A stretch of DNA of 64,000 nucleotides from Rhodospirillaceae bacterium (GTDB lineage Bacteria; Pseudomonadota; Gammaproteobacteria; Steroidobacterales; Rariloculaceae), in NCBI GenBank assembly GCA_002718345.1, contig PBDA01000016.1:1-64000 (forward strand), given 5' to 3'. The translations under genes were made by a program, and so were the position numbers. Below are positions 1 to 8,037 of the stretch, piece after piece (within the stretch, counting starts at the first letter, position 1; every line of letters begins with the position of its first letter). Below the pieces are notes generated by a model. It did no database searches. It was not told where the DNA came from and saw only the letters and a list, made by a program, of their open reading frames with translations.

Positions 1-1
1 A

Positions 2-481
2 GATGAGGTGGCTCTAGTTCTAGCGCATGAGCTTAGTCACCACATTCTTAACCATATCAATGAAAGTGGAACTAATACTTTAGTAGGGAAACTAGTCGGG
101 GCTATGTTAGGGGCTGCTATAGCAGCATATGCTCTCGGAGATGTGAGTTGTAATCCTCAATTTGAAGACTGCAATCAAGTAACAGATGTCATTGGTGATA
201 CCGTAGAGACGGGAGCCAATGCTGGGGGATACATTGCCAACCAAACTTATTCTGTAGCACAGGAATCTGAAGCAGATCTTATTGCAGCTTACATTTTATT
301 CGATGCTAACTTTGACTTAAAAAAAGCGAGAGAAGTAATCTTACATTTGGCAGCAGAAAATGAAGTATCAAGAACTCGATCTTCTTTCTTCGATACTCAT
401 CCGGTTGGTCCTGAACGTCTAGCTCAATTTGATAATGCAATTAGGGAAGTTCTGTCTAACCCAGGAACACCTATTCAATAG
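2..481 (+). CDS. M48-family zinc metalloprotease, C-terminal part (5' end outside window)
   Basis: The frame is open from base 2 and continues upstream of the window, so the GTG at base 8 is not the true start. The visible part holds the HELSH zinc/catalytic motif (HExxH, bases 26-40) and the downstream QESEAD element that supplies the third zinc ligand. A conserved tail reads FFDTHPVGPERLAQFDNA. These features match M48 (BepA/LoiP/YcaL-like) periplasmic proteases, which degrade or refold outer-membrane proteins. The product is closely related to the complete gene at 10051-10821. It carries about 20 extra residues, including two cysteines, between the glycine-rich helix and the QESEAD element. 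Family assignment is firm; substrate is unknown. Confidence 0.9.
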   Translation, partial: DEVALVLAHELSHHILNHINESGTNTLVGKLVGAMLGAAIAAYALGDVSCNPQFEDCNQVTDVIGDTVETGANAGGYIANQTYSVAQESEADLIAAYILFDANFDLKKAREVILHLAAENEVSRTRSSFFDTHPVGPERLAQFDNAIREVLSNPGTPIQ

Positions 482-516
482 AAAATGTCTGCTTACTGTT
501 AACCATTAAAGAGTTT

Positions 517-1341
517 TCAAAGCCGTGGAAATTCAAAGGTAACCGAAAAATGGTATCCGTTCGTCGACGTGCCATTAAGACCTCCGATAAGAACTTCTGG
601 TTGAACTGTGTTGTCGAGTGTTGCAAGCCCTGTAAATGTTTGGCCGTTAATATATATCCACCAACCCGAGACACAATTAGAATATGTAACAGTTACATCA
701 TAGGCGTTGAAGGCTGTATCTATGATACTTACCTGACCATTGACTACACAGCCTGTTGAAGGGATTTGTTCAAAAATCGTACCATCACTATTAATGTTTA
801 GCGTATACGCACCGTCCAAGTAGTTTCCCGCGATAGTAGACAAACTAGAGTCGCGGTCATATAAGGAAAGATAGGCTAATGATACGGAGCTAGCCCAAGT
901 TGCGTTGGTTCCAGTATCAGTGCAATTCATAGTGGCGGCAAACGTTTGACGTTGCTGAATAGTTCCTGACCCATTACAAGCGCTGGATGCGCCTCCGCCT
1001 AACTGTGCAGTCAACGTGTACCCAACTGGAGGAATTAATGTGTAATTTATTGTCGCAGTATTTCCACTAACAGAACCAGTACCATGTCCTTGCTCACGTG
1101 TGTTAAGACTTATAAAACGGAATTTTCCATTATCAGTAGAAAGCGCGTACCATGTAATTCCATAAGGATCAGTACCTTTCCACGCTCCACCGAAAGCCTG
1201 GTTAGTCACTGCAGATGTAGAACTAGTGGAGCCACCTCCACCTCCACCTCCACCACCACATGCAGTTATGAACAGATAAAGACTAATAGTGACGAACTTA
1301 ATTGAACGTTTATTGAGAACAGCCGTTTGATTTTCTTTCAT
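517..1341 (-). CDS. Lipoprotein of unknown function with poly-glycine linker
   Basis: A 274-residue product begins with a lysine/arginine-containing n-region and a hydrophobic stretch ending in the lipobox ITAC (Cys at about residue 28). It is therefore predicted to be a lipid-anchored envelope protein. Nine glycines follow the cysteine directly, then a Ser/Thr linker. The rest is beta-rich with several Trp/Tyr and a few cysteines, and I recognise no domain. A purine-rich stretch lies just upstream of the ATG at 1341. It is convergent with the M48 fragment. The glycine run is typical of lipoproteins tethering a surface or periplasmic beta domain, but function is unknown. Confidence 0.75.
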   Translation of the reverse strand: MKENQTAVLNKRSIKFVTISLYLFITACGGGGGGGGGSTSSTSAVTNQAFGGAWKGTDPYGITWYALSTDNGKFRFISLNTREQGHGTGSVSGNTATINYTLIPPVGYTLTAQLGGGASSACNGSGTIQQRQTFAATMNCTDTGTNATWASSVSLAYLSLYDRDSSLSTIAGNYLDGAYTLNINSDGTIFEQIPSTGCVVNGQVSIIDTAFNAYDVTVTYSNCVSGWWIYINGQTFTGLATLDNTVQPEVLIGGLNGTSTNGYHFSVTFEFPRL

Positions 1342-1406
1342 AGCAACACTCCCCCAAGTTTACTGCTATTACTGGCTTAATTTTTTTTAAGCTCTTATTT
1401 GTAGTT

Positions 1407-1805
1407 TTAAGACTCGGTTTTCTGTTCTTTTTTTATATCACTATTAAATCTTACTGGGCATTTGTATACCTCTACAGAAACTACAGCAACATCTTGTTCA
1501 TATCCATAAGAGCTATAAGAATACTCATTTCTATAATTCCATTCTGTTGAATTATGAACATCCGTAACTCGTATAGCATTTCCATCAGTTAGAAGGGCTT
1601 GATTTTTTAATTCATTAATTGCATATGCTATTGCGTTAGTTGCGGTATATGCATCTTCTTCTAATTGTGTCGAATATAGATAAGTACAATTTCTAGCTTG
1701 ATATTGATCTATTGTCACGACAGGGTGAGGGCCTGGATCGGTAGTTTCTGTCGTCGCACATCCAGTAATAATAATTAGTAGGACAAGACAAATATAATTT
1801 TTCAT
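1407..1805 (-). CDS. Small lipoprotein, RcsF/DUF4156-like tail
   Basis: The 132-residue product has a short signal sequence ending in the lipobox ITGC (Cys 16). The mature part contains Cys near residue 40 and a second Cys in VEVYKCP near the C-terminus. It also has an ALLTDGNAIRVTDV segment that resembles the GAN/GGN-x-V strand of RcsF and DUF4156 lipoproteins. That resemblance is by eye only. If correct, it would be a small periplasm-facing envelope lipoprotein with one disulfide. It lies 65 bp upstream of, and co-directional with, the poly-glycine lipoprotein gene. Confidence 0.65.
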   Translation of the reverse strand: MKNYICLVLLIIITGCATTETTDPGPHPVVTIDQYQARNCTYLYSTQLEEDAYTATNAIAYAINELKNQALLTDGNAIRVTDVHNSTEWNYRNEYSYSSYGYEQDVAVVSVEVYKCPVRFNSDIKKEQKTES

Positions 1806-2030
1806 ATACCTAAAGTGTACTACTAAATAATATGTAATTTTGTAGAATTTAAAAAAAAAATAACCCTAAAAAAATTACTCTAATAAAAATATAAAGTGTT
1901 TGATATAATTGTGGTTTATTGTTTTAAATTCAAGAAAGCACCCCTTTTAACGGTCTCATTTCCTTTGATTTTTATAATTAGGAGTGGACACTCACAAGAA
2001 ATAGACAGAGATGTTTAGAAGTCTATTTTA

Positions 2031-2078
2031 TAGTTCTTAAAAGTACACCTAAGATTGGTTCCAGTCTCAATTCAGGCT
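2031..2078. repeat. Interspersed repeat, copy A
   Basis: About 48 bases beginning TAGTTCTTAAAAGTACAC and ending CTCAATTCAGGCT align, with a few substitutions and small gaps, to 4085-4130 on the same strand. Both copies are intergenic. The similarity was found by eye; copy number elsewhere in the genome cannot be judged. Confidence 0.5.
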
Positions 2079-2143
2079 GAAATGTCTGGGTAGGTGTTTA
2101 TATAAGAGAGTAGGGGTCTGGTCACCTGTCCAGGGGCTAAGAA

Positions 2144-2165
2144 CGTATACACAACCGTATACACA
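2144..2165. repeat. Direct repeat CGTATACACA x2
   Basis: CGTATACACA occurs at 2144-2153 and again at 2156-2165, a 12-bp period. Each copy contains the palindromic core GTATAC. Spacing near one helical turn is compatible with a cooperative protein binding site upstream of ald. No regulator is identified. Confidence 0.35.
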
Positions 2166-2221
2166 CAAGATCAAAGCTCTTACACACCCTTAACTTTAAA
2201 AAAGTCTTATACTATAGAGAG

Positions 2222-2234
2222 TTAAGTAACTTAA
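2222..2234. promoter_or_regulatory. Palindrome TTAAGT-A-ACTTAA upstream of ald
   Basis: A perfect 6+1+6 palindrome lies about 140 bp before the ald ATG. Alanine dehydrogenase genes are often controlled by Lrp/AsnC-type regulators (AldR), whose sites are AT-rich and symmetric. Linking this palindrome to such a regulator is inference. Confidence 0.3.
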
Positions 2235-2372
2235 ATTAAGACTAAAATGGAACTGATCTGAATCCTCTTCGGGGCGCATTCAAAAATAAAATATCCTTAT
2301 TTATCAGTAATTCAGAATTAGCGTATATTTGGAATAGAATCGTAAAGTGATAGAGTGTCTTAAATAAAATTT

Positions 2373-3467
2373 ATGATCATAGGTTTACCAAAAGAAATTA
2401 AAAACAATGAATACCGAGTTGGTCTTACTCCAGAATCTGTTAAAGAGTTAACCAATGATGGCCATAATGTTTTTGTTCAGGCAGATACTGGTAAAAATAT
2501 TGGCTTTCAGGATTCAGACTATCTTGAAAATGGTGCTGAGATTCTTAGTAGCGCTGAAGAGGTTTATAAAAATTCAGAACTCATTGTAATAGTCAAAGAA
2601 CCCATTAAAGAAGAATTTGCTTTTCTAAGAGATGATTTAACCTTATTTTCATATCTGCATCTGGCCGGAAACTCTGAAATTGCAAAAAAAATTATTAATA
2701 CAGGAGTTACAGGCATTGCTTATGAAACTGTAACTAATGCAAAAGGTGAGCTACCACTTTTAGCTCCTATGAGCTCTATTGCAGGTCAGATTAGTATAGT
2801 AGTCGGTTCGTATAATCTACTTAAACATAATAATGGAAAGGGTGTTTTGCTTGGATCATTTGACAATCTTGATTCTAGAGTAGTAACTGTAATTGGAGGG
2901 GGGGTCGCTGGTACACAAGCAATATCAAAAGCAATAGCTAATAAAGCCTTTGTAAATGTTATTGATCTTTCAGAAGATCGTCTCAGTGCCTTAATGGACA
3001 TGTTTGGTACAAATAATATTAAATATATAAAGTCCTCCCCTGATTCAATTCGTCAATCGATTAAGGGCTCAGATTTAATTGTTGGAGCAGTTTATGTCAT
3101 TGGTAAAGAAGCACCACAAGTTATCACCCAAAATATGATTGAAGAGATATCGCCAGGAACAGTCATGGTAGATATCTCCATTGATCAAGGTGGATGCTTT
3201 GAAACTAGTAAACCAACTACTCATGATAATCCTACTTTTTTAGTTAATGATGTTGTTCATTATTGCGTTACGAATATGCCTGGCGCTGTACCATTAACAG
3301 CTTCATTGGCATTAAATAAAGCGACACTTCCTTATGTTAAAACTATGGCCAACGAGGGAATTATTGCTGCGCTTGAGAAAAATCCTGGTTTAAAAAATGG
3401 TTTAAATATGTCTGCTGGAAAAGTAACTCATTCAGCCGTGAAAGAAGCTCTTGAGCTGTCCTTATAA
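2373..3467 (+). CDS. ald: Alanine dehydrogenase
   Basis: NAD-dependent, reversible oxidative deamination of L-alanine to pyruvate and ammonium in the cytoplasm. The 364 residues match the family length of about 370. Substrate-site residues are visible: Arg15 (EYRVGLTP), Lys75 (VKEPI) and His96 (LHLAG). The Rossmann loop GGGVAG lies at 175-180, Asp198 sits at the end of the second strand to bind the ribose, and the catalytic Asp is in the IDQGGCFE motif near 271. The gene is monocistronic, with a long upstream region holding candidate operators, and is convergent with a small lipoprotein gene. It probably serves alanine use as a carbon or nitrogen source. Confidence 0.96.
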   Translation: MIIGLPKEIKNNEYRVGLTPESVKELTNDGHNVFVQADTGKNIGFQDSDYLENGAEILSSAEEVYKNSELIVIVKEPIKEEFAFLRDDLTLFSYLHLAGNSEIAKKIINTGVTGIAYETVTNAKGELPLLAPMSSIAGQISIVVGSYNLLKHNNGKGVLLGSFDNLDSRVVTVIGGGVAGTQAISKAIANKAFVNVIDLSEDRLSALMDMFGTNNIKYIKSSPDSIRQSIKGSDLIVGAVYVIGKEAPQVITQNMIEEISPGTVMVDISIDQGGCFETSKPTTHDNPTFLVNDVVHYCVTNMPGAVPLTASLALNKATLPYVKTMANEGIIAALEKNPGLKNGLNMSAGKVTHSAVKEALELSL

Positions 3468-3475
3468 ACAAAGAT

Positions 3476-3739
3476 TTAGTCAACACATTGATAATAAGAA
3501 CGCATCGTGTTGTCGGGTCTGCTTGTTAAAACTGCACTTCTACCGTATTTCCGGCATTCAGCCACAGCAAGATCGTCGGATTTGCCTCTTGATAGGGGAT
3601 TATCCTGGATAATAACTGAACCTCTAGAACTGCTTACAACTTGCGAAGCACAACCCAGCAACAATATTGATAAAGCACCAACTACAAGCTGTTTGATAAT
3701 TAAATAATGTATGGGGGGAAGTTGACTTGGTTTTCTCAT
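3476..3739 (-). CDS. Small lipoprotein of unknown function
   Basis: The frame is open up to 3817, but the ATG at 3739 is preferred. It follows an AGAAGAGG ribosome-binding sequence at ideal spacing and does not overlap the next gene, which stops at 3750. The resulting 87-residue protein has an N-terminal basic region, a hydrophobic stretch and the lipobox LLGC. The mature part is hydrophilic with two further cysteines, near the middle (AECRKYG) and at the C-terminus (YYQCVD), which could form a disulfide. No family is recognised. It is probably co-transcribed with the small membrane protein at 3750-3965. Confidence 0.65.
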   Translation of the reverse strand: MRKPSQLPPIHYLIIKQLVVGALSILLLGCASQVVSSSRGSVIIQDNPLSRGKSDDLAVAECRKYGRSAVLTSRPDNTMRSYYQCVD

Positions 3740-3749
3740 ACCTCTTCTA

Positions 3750-3965
3750 CTATTTGCTTGTTGTATAAAGCTTTGCATAAAGCTTTGGAAAAGCAGACTT
3801 GGTAATGTAATCACCAATCGTCAGCATTAAAGCAATCGAAATACCAATCACCCAGTTTGATGAAAGATGATCGTATCCTAAAGCATTCAAAGCAAACCTT
3901 ACAAGAAAAGCACAAGGTATTAAAAAGGCAAAGCGCAGAGCAATGCGTAAAAAAATAATTTTCAC
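3750..3965 (-). CDS. Small two-helix membrane protein
   Basis: The 71-residue protein has two hydrophobic segments, about residues 3-28 and 37-56, separated by a short polar loop, and a basic C-terminal tail. It was not recognised as a named family. It starts with ATG at 3965 and ends 10 bp before the small lipoprotein gene, suggesting an operon. The coding sequence for the tail contains a short direct repeat (ATAAAGCTTTG twice). Confidence 0.55.
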   Translation of the reverse strand: MKIIFLRIALRFAFLIPCAFLVRFALNALGYDHLSSNWVIGISIALMLTIGDYITKSAFPKLYAKLYTTSK

Positions 3966-3999
3966 CAGATTTCTTCCCCATATTAGACATTAGTTAAAC

Positions 4000-4030
4000 G
4001 AATAGATAAATCTAGAAGAATAGATAAATC
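4000..4030. repeat. Direct repeat GAATAGATAAATC x2
   Basis: The 13-mer GAATAGATAAATC occurs at 4000-4012 and 4018-4030 (18-bp period). It lies between the divergent small membrane protein and MBL-fold genes. It could be a regulator site or simple slippage. Confidence 0.4.
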
Positions 4031-4084
4031 AAAAATCTTCCCAAGTCTGCTTAGTATAGTTTTATCTGTTCAAGCTTTTATTTA

Positions 4085-4130
4085 TAGCTCTTAAGAGTAC
4101 ACTTAGATTAGTTTAAGACTCAATTAGGCT
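4085..4130. repeat. Interspersed repeat, copy B
   Basis: Begins TAGCTCTTAAGAGTACACTT and ends CTCAATTAGGCT. It aligns to 2031-2078 with scattered substitutions and small gaps. It sits about 47 bp upstream of the MBL-fold gene start. The first part contains the self-complementary CTCTTAAGAG. Confidence 0.5.
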
Positions 4131-4176
4131 TTGATAATTAGAATCTTTGTAAAAATTTTAGCATTACTACTATTGT

Positions 4177-5166
4177 ATGGATAAAACTATGAATAAGAAT
4201 CTCGTTAGTTTCACCCAGCTGATTTTATTTGTTGTGATCTCACAGGTCTTGCATGCTCAGGTGCCTGATGTCGAAATGCCTAGACTCGAGCAGATTTCAG
4301 AAAGTGTGTTTCGCACAGTCCATCGGCCCGGTGCAGCAAACAGTAACGTAATTGTTACCGATGAAGGTCTTATTGTTTTTGACGGAACTTGTCGAGGAGC
4401 AGGAGATCCGACTTGGTTGAAGCAGGAGTTGGGTCGTCTCTACGACGTTCCCGTGAAATATGTCATTCTGAGCCATGATCATGAGGACCACATCTGCGAT
4501 CTTCATGTCTTCGATGATACTGCCGTGACAGTATCGCATGCCCTTACGAGACAGCATATTATTCGGGAAGGTCGCAACACTTCTGTGCCAGATGTTGTCT
4601 TTGATGAGGAGATGGAAATTCACCTCGGTGGTAAAAAGGTTGTGTTGTACTACTTCGGTCCTACGCATACCAATAACTTGATACAGGCTCATTTTCCAGA
4701 AGAAGGTGTTTTAATGGCGCCGGATATTGCGCGTGCGGAGAGATCGTTGGCATTGCCTGATTTTCGGGATGCTGATATTGATAATCTTATAGAGACACTT
4801 GGTGTGCTTGGGAAGCTAGATAATGTTGAGATTGTCATTCCTGGGCACTGGGGCGTTACTAATCAGGAGAGCTTTTTTCAGTACCGTGACTATGTTGTTG
4901 CTCTCAGAGATCGAGTGCTAGAAGAGATGATCGCAGGCGCTACAATTGAACAGATACTCGAGCGCGTTACGATGGACGATTTTTCTGACTATGGAAATTA
5001 CGATATCTGGCTTCGACCTAACATTATCTCAATGTGGGACAAGATGTACCGGTATCGGGAACCGAATCGAGATGGACCCGGAGGTGAAGACTCAGGTGGA
5101 GTATATCAGGACGCTTATCCGCTCGGATTTTCAGTCGGAGATAGCGGCGCAGGTGCGAACCAGTAG
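4177..5166 (+). CDS. Exported metallo-beta-lactamase-fold hydrolase
   Basis: A cleavable signal peptide ends near HAQ (residues 25-28), placing the enzyme in the periplasm. The dinuclear metal motif is His100-x-His102-x-Asp104-His105 (SHDHEDH). His164 (GPTHT), Asp183 and His224 (IPGHWG) supply the remaining ligands. This pattern matches MBL-superfamily hydrolases of the subclass B3/SoxH-like type. Substrate cannot be told from sequence; many such marine proteins are lactonases or esterases rather than beta-lactamases. ATG 4189 is an alternative start giving a tighter signal peptide. It is a single gene, convergent with the FN3 protein. It is paralogous in fold to 42020-42967. Confidence 0.85.
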   Translation: MDKTMNKNLVSFTQLILFVVISQVLHAQVPDVEMPRLEQISESVFRTVHRPGAANSNVIVTDEGLIVFDGTCRGAGDPTWLKQELGRLYDVPVKYVILSHDHEDHICDLHVFDDTAVTVSHALTRQHIIREGRNTSVPDVVFDEEMEIHLGGKKVVLYYFGPTHTNNLIQAHFPEEGVLMAPDIARAERSLALPDFRDADIDNLIETLGVLGKLDNVEIVIPGHWGVTNQESFFQYRDYVVALRDRVLEEMIAGATIEQILERVTMDDFSDYGNYDIWLRPNIISMWDKMYRYREPNRDGPGGEDSGGVYQDAYPLGFSVGDSGAGANQ

Positions 5167-5177
5167 CAAGTTCTGTC

Positions 5178-6395
5178 CTAATAGCCTGAGCCACTGCCGG
5201 TTGTAAATGAATAAGAGTAGTCAGAATTCATCTGATTCCCGTTAATGTCTCTAACCCATTCTTTATGTATCGTAACTGTGATCGTATCGTTAGAATTTAA
5301 TGTTTCTGCTGACCCTGCAAAGTTGCCAGTAAAGGATACCGATGAGTCGCCAGGGAATAAAAATATTCCATAATTCTTTCCGCTAGACCCAGTAACTGTC
5401 ATGGCCGACCCTGGAGTAGTACATGCTATACCAGAGGATGTGCTTCCATCTGCCGGGCAAATTACTTGTATGTTTTCAGAAAAAATAATACTTCCGGACC
5501 GACTAGTAGTTGTTACCTGCTGATTTGTTGTTGGTGTATGTGATATTACAGTTGGTTTGATGTTGTCTAAGGTTGCACTAGCTACTCCTGATTTAGATGA
5601 TTCTCCATTGGAGTTATAGGCTGAAACACGGTAATAAGCAGTTTGTCCTTCCGATAAACTGCTATCTATATAAGGACTAGCGGTAACAGCCGTAACAAGT
5701 TGTGTTTCTGAGGTTTCATTGGATAATCGCCGATATATTTTGAAGCCTGTTTCATCTGTACTTTGGTCGGTCCAGCTAACATTTACTGTTGTTTGTGCAT
5801 TTGTAGCTTTAGTACCTGTAGGTGCAGCAGGCACTGGTGTAGCAGAGTCACACACAATTAGATCTGGATAGTTTCCGCCATCGCTTAAAGAAGTCAGTAT
5901 GAAGCGATCATCACTCATTATGTCGATCTTAAATTTAGAGACGCCCGTAGCAGAGATAACGCCTTTCATAAGCAACATATTTCTATACAGTATGTAAGTG
6001 CCAGTTGAGGAGACACTAGCGTGTGAAAATCTAATAAGCGGAGAAGGATTAGAGGTAGAAAAAGAATACGCCTGACTAAGGCTTGTTGGCTGTGATGAGG
6101 CTGTCATATTTAACTGAGCATTTGATAATGTATCAATAAAATTATTTGTTACCCAGCCATTTGTATTCATATTATCAGTGCTGGAATGAACACTAGAGCA
6201 ACTCCAGGTTCCAACCAGGTCTGCATCAACCGGAGATCGATTAAGTTTTTGCAGGGTACTAAAAATCTGATTGAAGGTTGCTGCGGAAATAATATCGCCT
6301 TCCTGAAACTCTTCTCCCCATACATATTCTTCAGCTTGAGACACTAGGCTATATAGGCATAGATAAATGAGTAAAGACTTTGAGTATGTTCGCAT
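5178..6395 (-). CDS. Secreted protein with fibronectin type III and Ig-like (Big_5-type) domains
   Basis: The 405-residue product has a signal peptide ending near SQA (residue 21). Next comes a short element with the pattern GDIISAATFNQIF, seen in many secreted proteins and phage fibres. A Thr/Ser-rich beta domain follows. An FN3 domain lies at roughly 190-275 (APTGTKA...VSWTDQS, ETGFKIYRR). The C-terminal Ig-like domain at about 280-400 starts with KPTVISHTPTTNQ, typical of bacterial Big_5/SbsA domains. It is probably cell-surface or released and adhesive or structural. It ends 11 bp from the convergent MBL gene and lies 8 bp downstream of a small lipoprotein gene, suggesting an operon. Confidence 0.75.
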   Translation of the reverse strand: MRTYSKSLLIYLCLYSLVSQAEEYVWGEEFQEGDIISAATFNQIFSTLQKLNRSPVDADLVGTWSCSSVHSSTDNMNTNGWVTNNFIDTLSNAQLNMTASSQPTSLSQAYSFSTSNPSPLIRFSHASVSSTGTYILYRNMLLMKGVISATGVSKFKIDIMSDDRFILTSLSDGGNYPDLIVCDSATPVPAAPTGTKATNAQTTVNVSWTDQSTDETGFKIYRRLSNETSETQLVTAVTASPYIDSSLSEGQTAYYRVSAYNSNGESSKSGVASATLDNIKPTVISHTPTTNQQVTTTSRSGSIIFSENIQVICPADGSTSSGIACTTPGSAMTVTGSSGKNYGIFLFPGDSSVSFTGNFAGSAETLNSNDTITVTIHKEWVRDINGNQMNSDYSYSFTTGSGSGY

Positions 6396-6403
6396 TATGA
6401 TTC

Positions 6404-6652
6404 CTATTGAAATTTGCTCTCACCGAATATTGCAGTACCAAATTTCTGAAGCGCTTCTTCTTGGGCTTTATTATTAGCATCTTGTATGGCTATAGCTTGT
6501 TCTAATGCAGCAGCATTTTCTGCTGCAACTTTAACTGCGTCACTGTTTGTTTGGCTTGTTGGTGCACTCGTTACGGTATTTTTTTCTGTAGTAGAACTAC
6601 TATCACACCCAGCGAGCAGTAAAATGCCCATTATTAGTAATAATCTGAACAT
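6404..6652 (-). CDS. Small alanine-rich lipoprotein
   Basis: The 82-residue protein has a short hydrophobic signal ending in the lipobox LLAGC (Cys 16), a Ser/Thr linker and an Ala/Gln-rich helix (residues about 43-65). The helix may form a short coiled coil, reminiscent of Lpp-type lipoproteins without the heptad regularity. It is spaced 8 bp upstream of the FN3/Ig-like gene and probably co-transcribed, so it may anchor or assist that surface protein. No family is recognised. Confidence 0.65.
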   Translation of the reverse strand: MFRLLLIMGILLLAGCDSSSTTEKNTVTSAPTSQTNSDAVKVAAENAAALEQAIAIQDANNKAQEEALQKFGTAIFGESKFQ

Positions 6653-6718
6653 AAATTTTCCAAATTTCTAATTCAGGTTTGGTTTCTTTAGGTTTTTATT
6701 GTTAGTGTGAACTTGGCT

Positions 6719-7165
6719 TTATCTTTTTATTGCAATTCCTTGAACTTCAAATCTTGCATCAAACAATAAAGTTCCAGAGCCAATAAATGCGCGCGCTGGA
6801 TATTCCTGAGTAAAGAACGTCCGATATACATCATTAAATGCTTGGTAATGAGATACGTCAGAACAAAATACTTGAACGGATACAAGGTCATCCATTGTCA
6901 TGCCAATTGCTTCAAGATTGAGCTTAATTGTATTTAAAGCGTTACGTGCTTCATCTGCAGGGTCCTCTGGTATTTCTGAATTTTCATCAATACCAAGTGC
7001 TCCTGATAAATAGAGCGTATTCCCTACTAATACAGCACCACTGTATGGAGGAACATCTGTGTCAGCAGCGGTCCGTCCATTAATGTATGTCCGAGAGTCT
7101 TGTGCATGTATGTTGATTGAAATCAGCATTATTAATACAAGGACAGAAAATTTTGAGGTATTCAT
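6719..7165 (-). CDS. Exported RidA/YjgF-family protein
   Basis: The 148-residue protein is RidA-like in the mature part. It has strands around AVLVGNTLYLSGALG, a helix with ARNALNTIKLNLEAIG, the conserved Arg in YPARAFIGSG and the acidic FEVQGIAI near the C-terminus. Cytoplasmic RidA hydrolyses reactive enamines/imines. This one has an N-terminal signal peptide (cleavage near HAQ, residue 22) and should act in the periplasm. Periplasmic members are common in marine Gammaproteobacteria but their substrate is unknown. It is divergent from the cupin gene. A second, decayed exported RidA-like gene lies at 9469-9714. Confidence 0.88.
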   Translation of the reverse strand: MNTSKFSVLVLIMLISINIHAQDSRTYINGRTAADTDVPPYSGAVLVGNTLYLSGALGIDENSEIPEDPADEARNALNTIKLNLEAIGMTMDDLVSVQVFCSDVSHYQAFNDVYRTFFTQEYPARAFIGSGTLLFDARFEVQGIAIKR

Positions 7166-7341
7166 ATTAAGTTTCCCATTCGTACATTTGTTATAGGATG
7201 ATTCGATAGGTTTAATCTTTCATTGTCTTGGGTGCATTTGTACAGACTATTGGTCACATATACAAAAATTTATATATTAGGTTACTCTTGCCCCTAAATA
7301 CTTTAAGTAAGTACTGATGTTTAAACTTGGAAAAATTAACC

Positions 7342-7641
7342 ATGAATCAACAAGGTTCAAAAAATACTGCGGTAGCTACGATTCAAATTGATAATTCTAG
7401 GGTCCGAGTGACTGAATATAGGTTTTCCCCTGGAGCAGAAACTGAATTTCACGTGCACGAATTCGACTATATAGTCATCCCTCAGACAGATGGACTGCTG
7501 TTGCTAATAGGGCCGGAAGGCGTTGAAACTAAAGTAGAACTAACTAAAGGCATTGCTTATTTCAGAGAAGCAGGAGTACGTCACAATGTAATAAATGGTG
7601 GAAACGACGAGCTTATTTTTACTGAAGTAGAAATAAAATAG
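7342..7641 (+). CDS. Single-domain cupin protein
   Basis: The 99-residue protein (from ATG 7342; an upstream in-frame TTG at 7327 is less likely) is one small beta-barrel cupin. Motif 1 reads GAETEFHVHEFDYIVIP, with the HxH metal pair and a downstream acidic residue. Motif 2 contains RHNVINGG with the third His. It has no signal peptide and is therefore cytoplasmic. Small cupins of this form bind a metal and can be sensors, isomerases or dioxygenases, so no function is assigned. It is divergent from the exported RidA gene, sharing a 176-bp regulatory region. Confidence 0.75.
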   Translation: MNQQGSKNTAVATIQIDNSRVRVTEYRFSPGAETEFHVHEFDYIVIPQTDGLLLLIGPEGVETKVELTKGIAYFREAGVRHNVINGGNDELIFTEVEIK

Positions 7642-7840
7642 TTTAGGCTAATAAATTTTGAGCACTAGATTGACTGAAATACCTAAGTTTTTATTTTTAT
7701 CAGGTGTTAAAAAAATAGGGGCTGTCTGACCCTAGTAGCTTATGAATAAACTTATATACATTGAGTGCTATGCTATGTTTTTCTAGATTAAGATTATTTA
7801 GCATTCAGCCGGGATATTTGAAAAGAAAGAGGACTAAGCC

Positions 7841-8023
7841 ATAAAAAATACAATAATATTTTTCTTGGGATGCATGGTTATCTTTTATATATTCAGTGAA
7901 ATTCCAAATTATCTTGATTCCCCAACACAATTGGTGGCAGGGGGGTTTCTTCTTGGTTGGGTTTGCTGTTGGTGGGTTAGTTACTTTAGTAACTTACAAA
8001 AGAAACTAAAAGATGAGTATTAG
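7841..8023 (+). CDS. Putative 60-residue two-helix membrane protein with AUA start codon
   Basis: A frame runs from just after TAA at 7835-7837 to TAG at 8021-8023. It encodes two hydrophobic helices (about residues 4-19 and 31-49, the second with CCWW) and a basic tail (NLQKKLKDEY). A strong AAAGAGGA ribosome-binding sequence (about 7826-7833) sits 7-8 bases before ATA at 7841. No ATG, GTG or TTG lies at that spacing. The first in-frame alternatives are TTG 7865 and ATG 7874, both inside the first helix. Either the AUA is used (as AUU is in infC), the start codon has mutated from ATG, or the base is a sequence error. Function unknown. Confidence 0.45.
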   Translation: MKNTIIFFLGCMVIFYIFSEIPNYLDSPTQLVAGGFLLGWVCCWWVSYFSNLQKKLKDEY

Positions 8024-8037
8024 TTCTAATGCAAAAT

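Larger units (their letters stand above)
1806..2372. other. 567-bp AT-rich intergenic region upstream of ald
   Basis: No convincing gene is visible on either strand; stops are frequent in all frames. It must hold the promoters of ald (plus strand) and of the lipoprotein at 1805 (minus strand). Three structured elements are listed separately: a diverged copy of an interspersed repeat, a 12-bp-period direct repeat with GTATAC cores, and a 13-nt palindrome. Confidence 0.6.

Noticed and set aside
1231-1258. Poly-glycine-coding tract as a tandem repeat or phase-variable element
   Set aside because: The codons are GGT/GGA-type with imperfect repetition. It is an ordinary lipoprotein linker; no evidence of slippage.
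4297-4692. 131-codon minus-strand frame
   Set aside because: It is antisense to the MBL-fold gene, whose metal motifs are clear.
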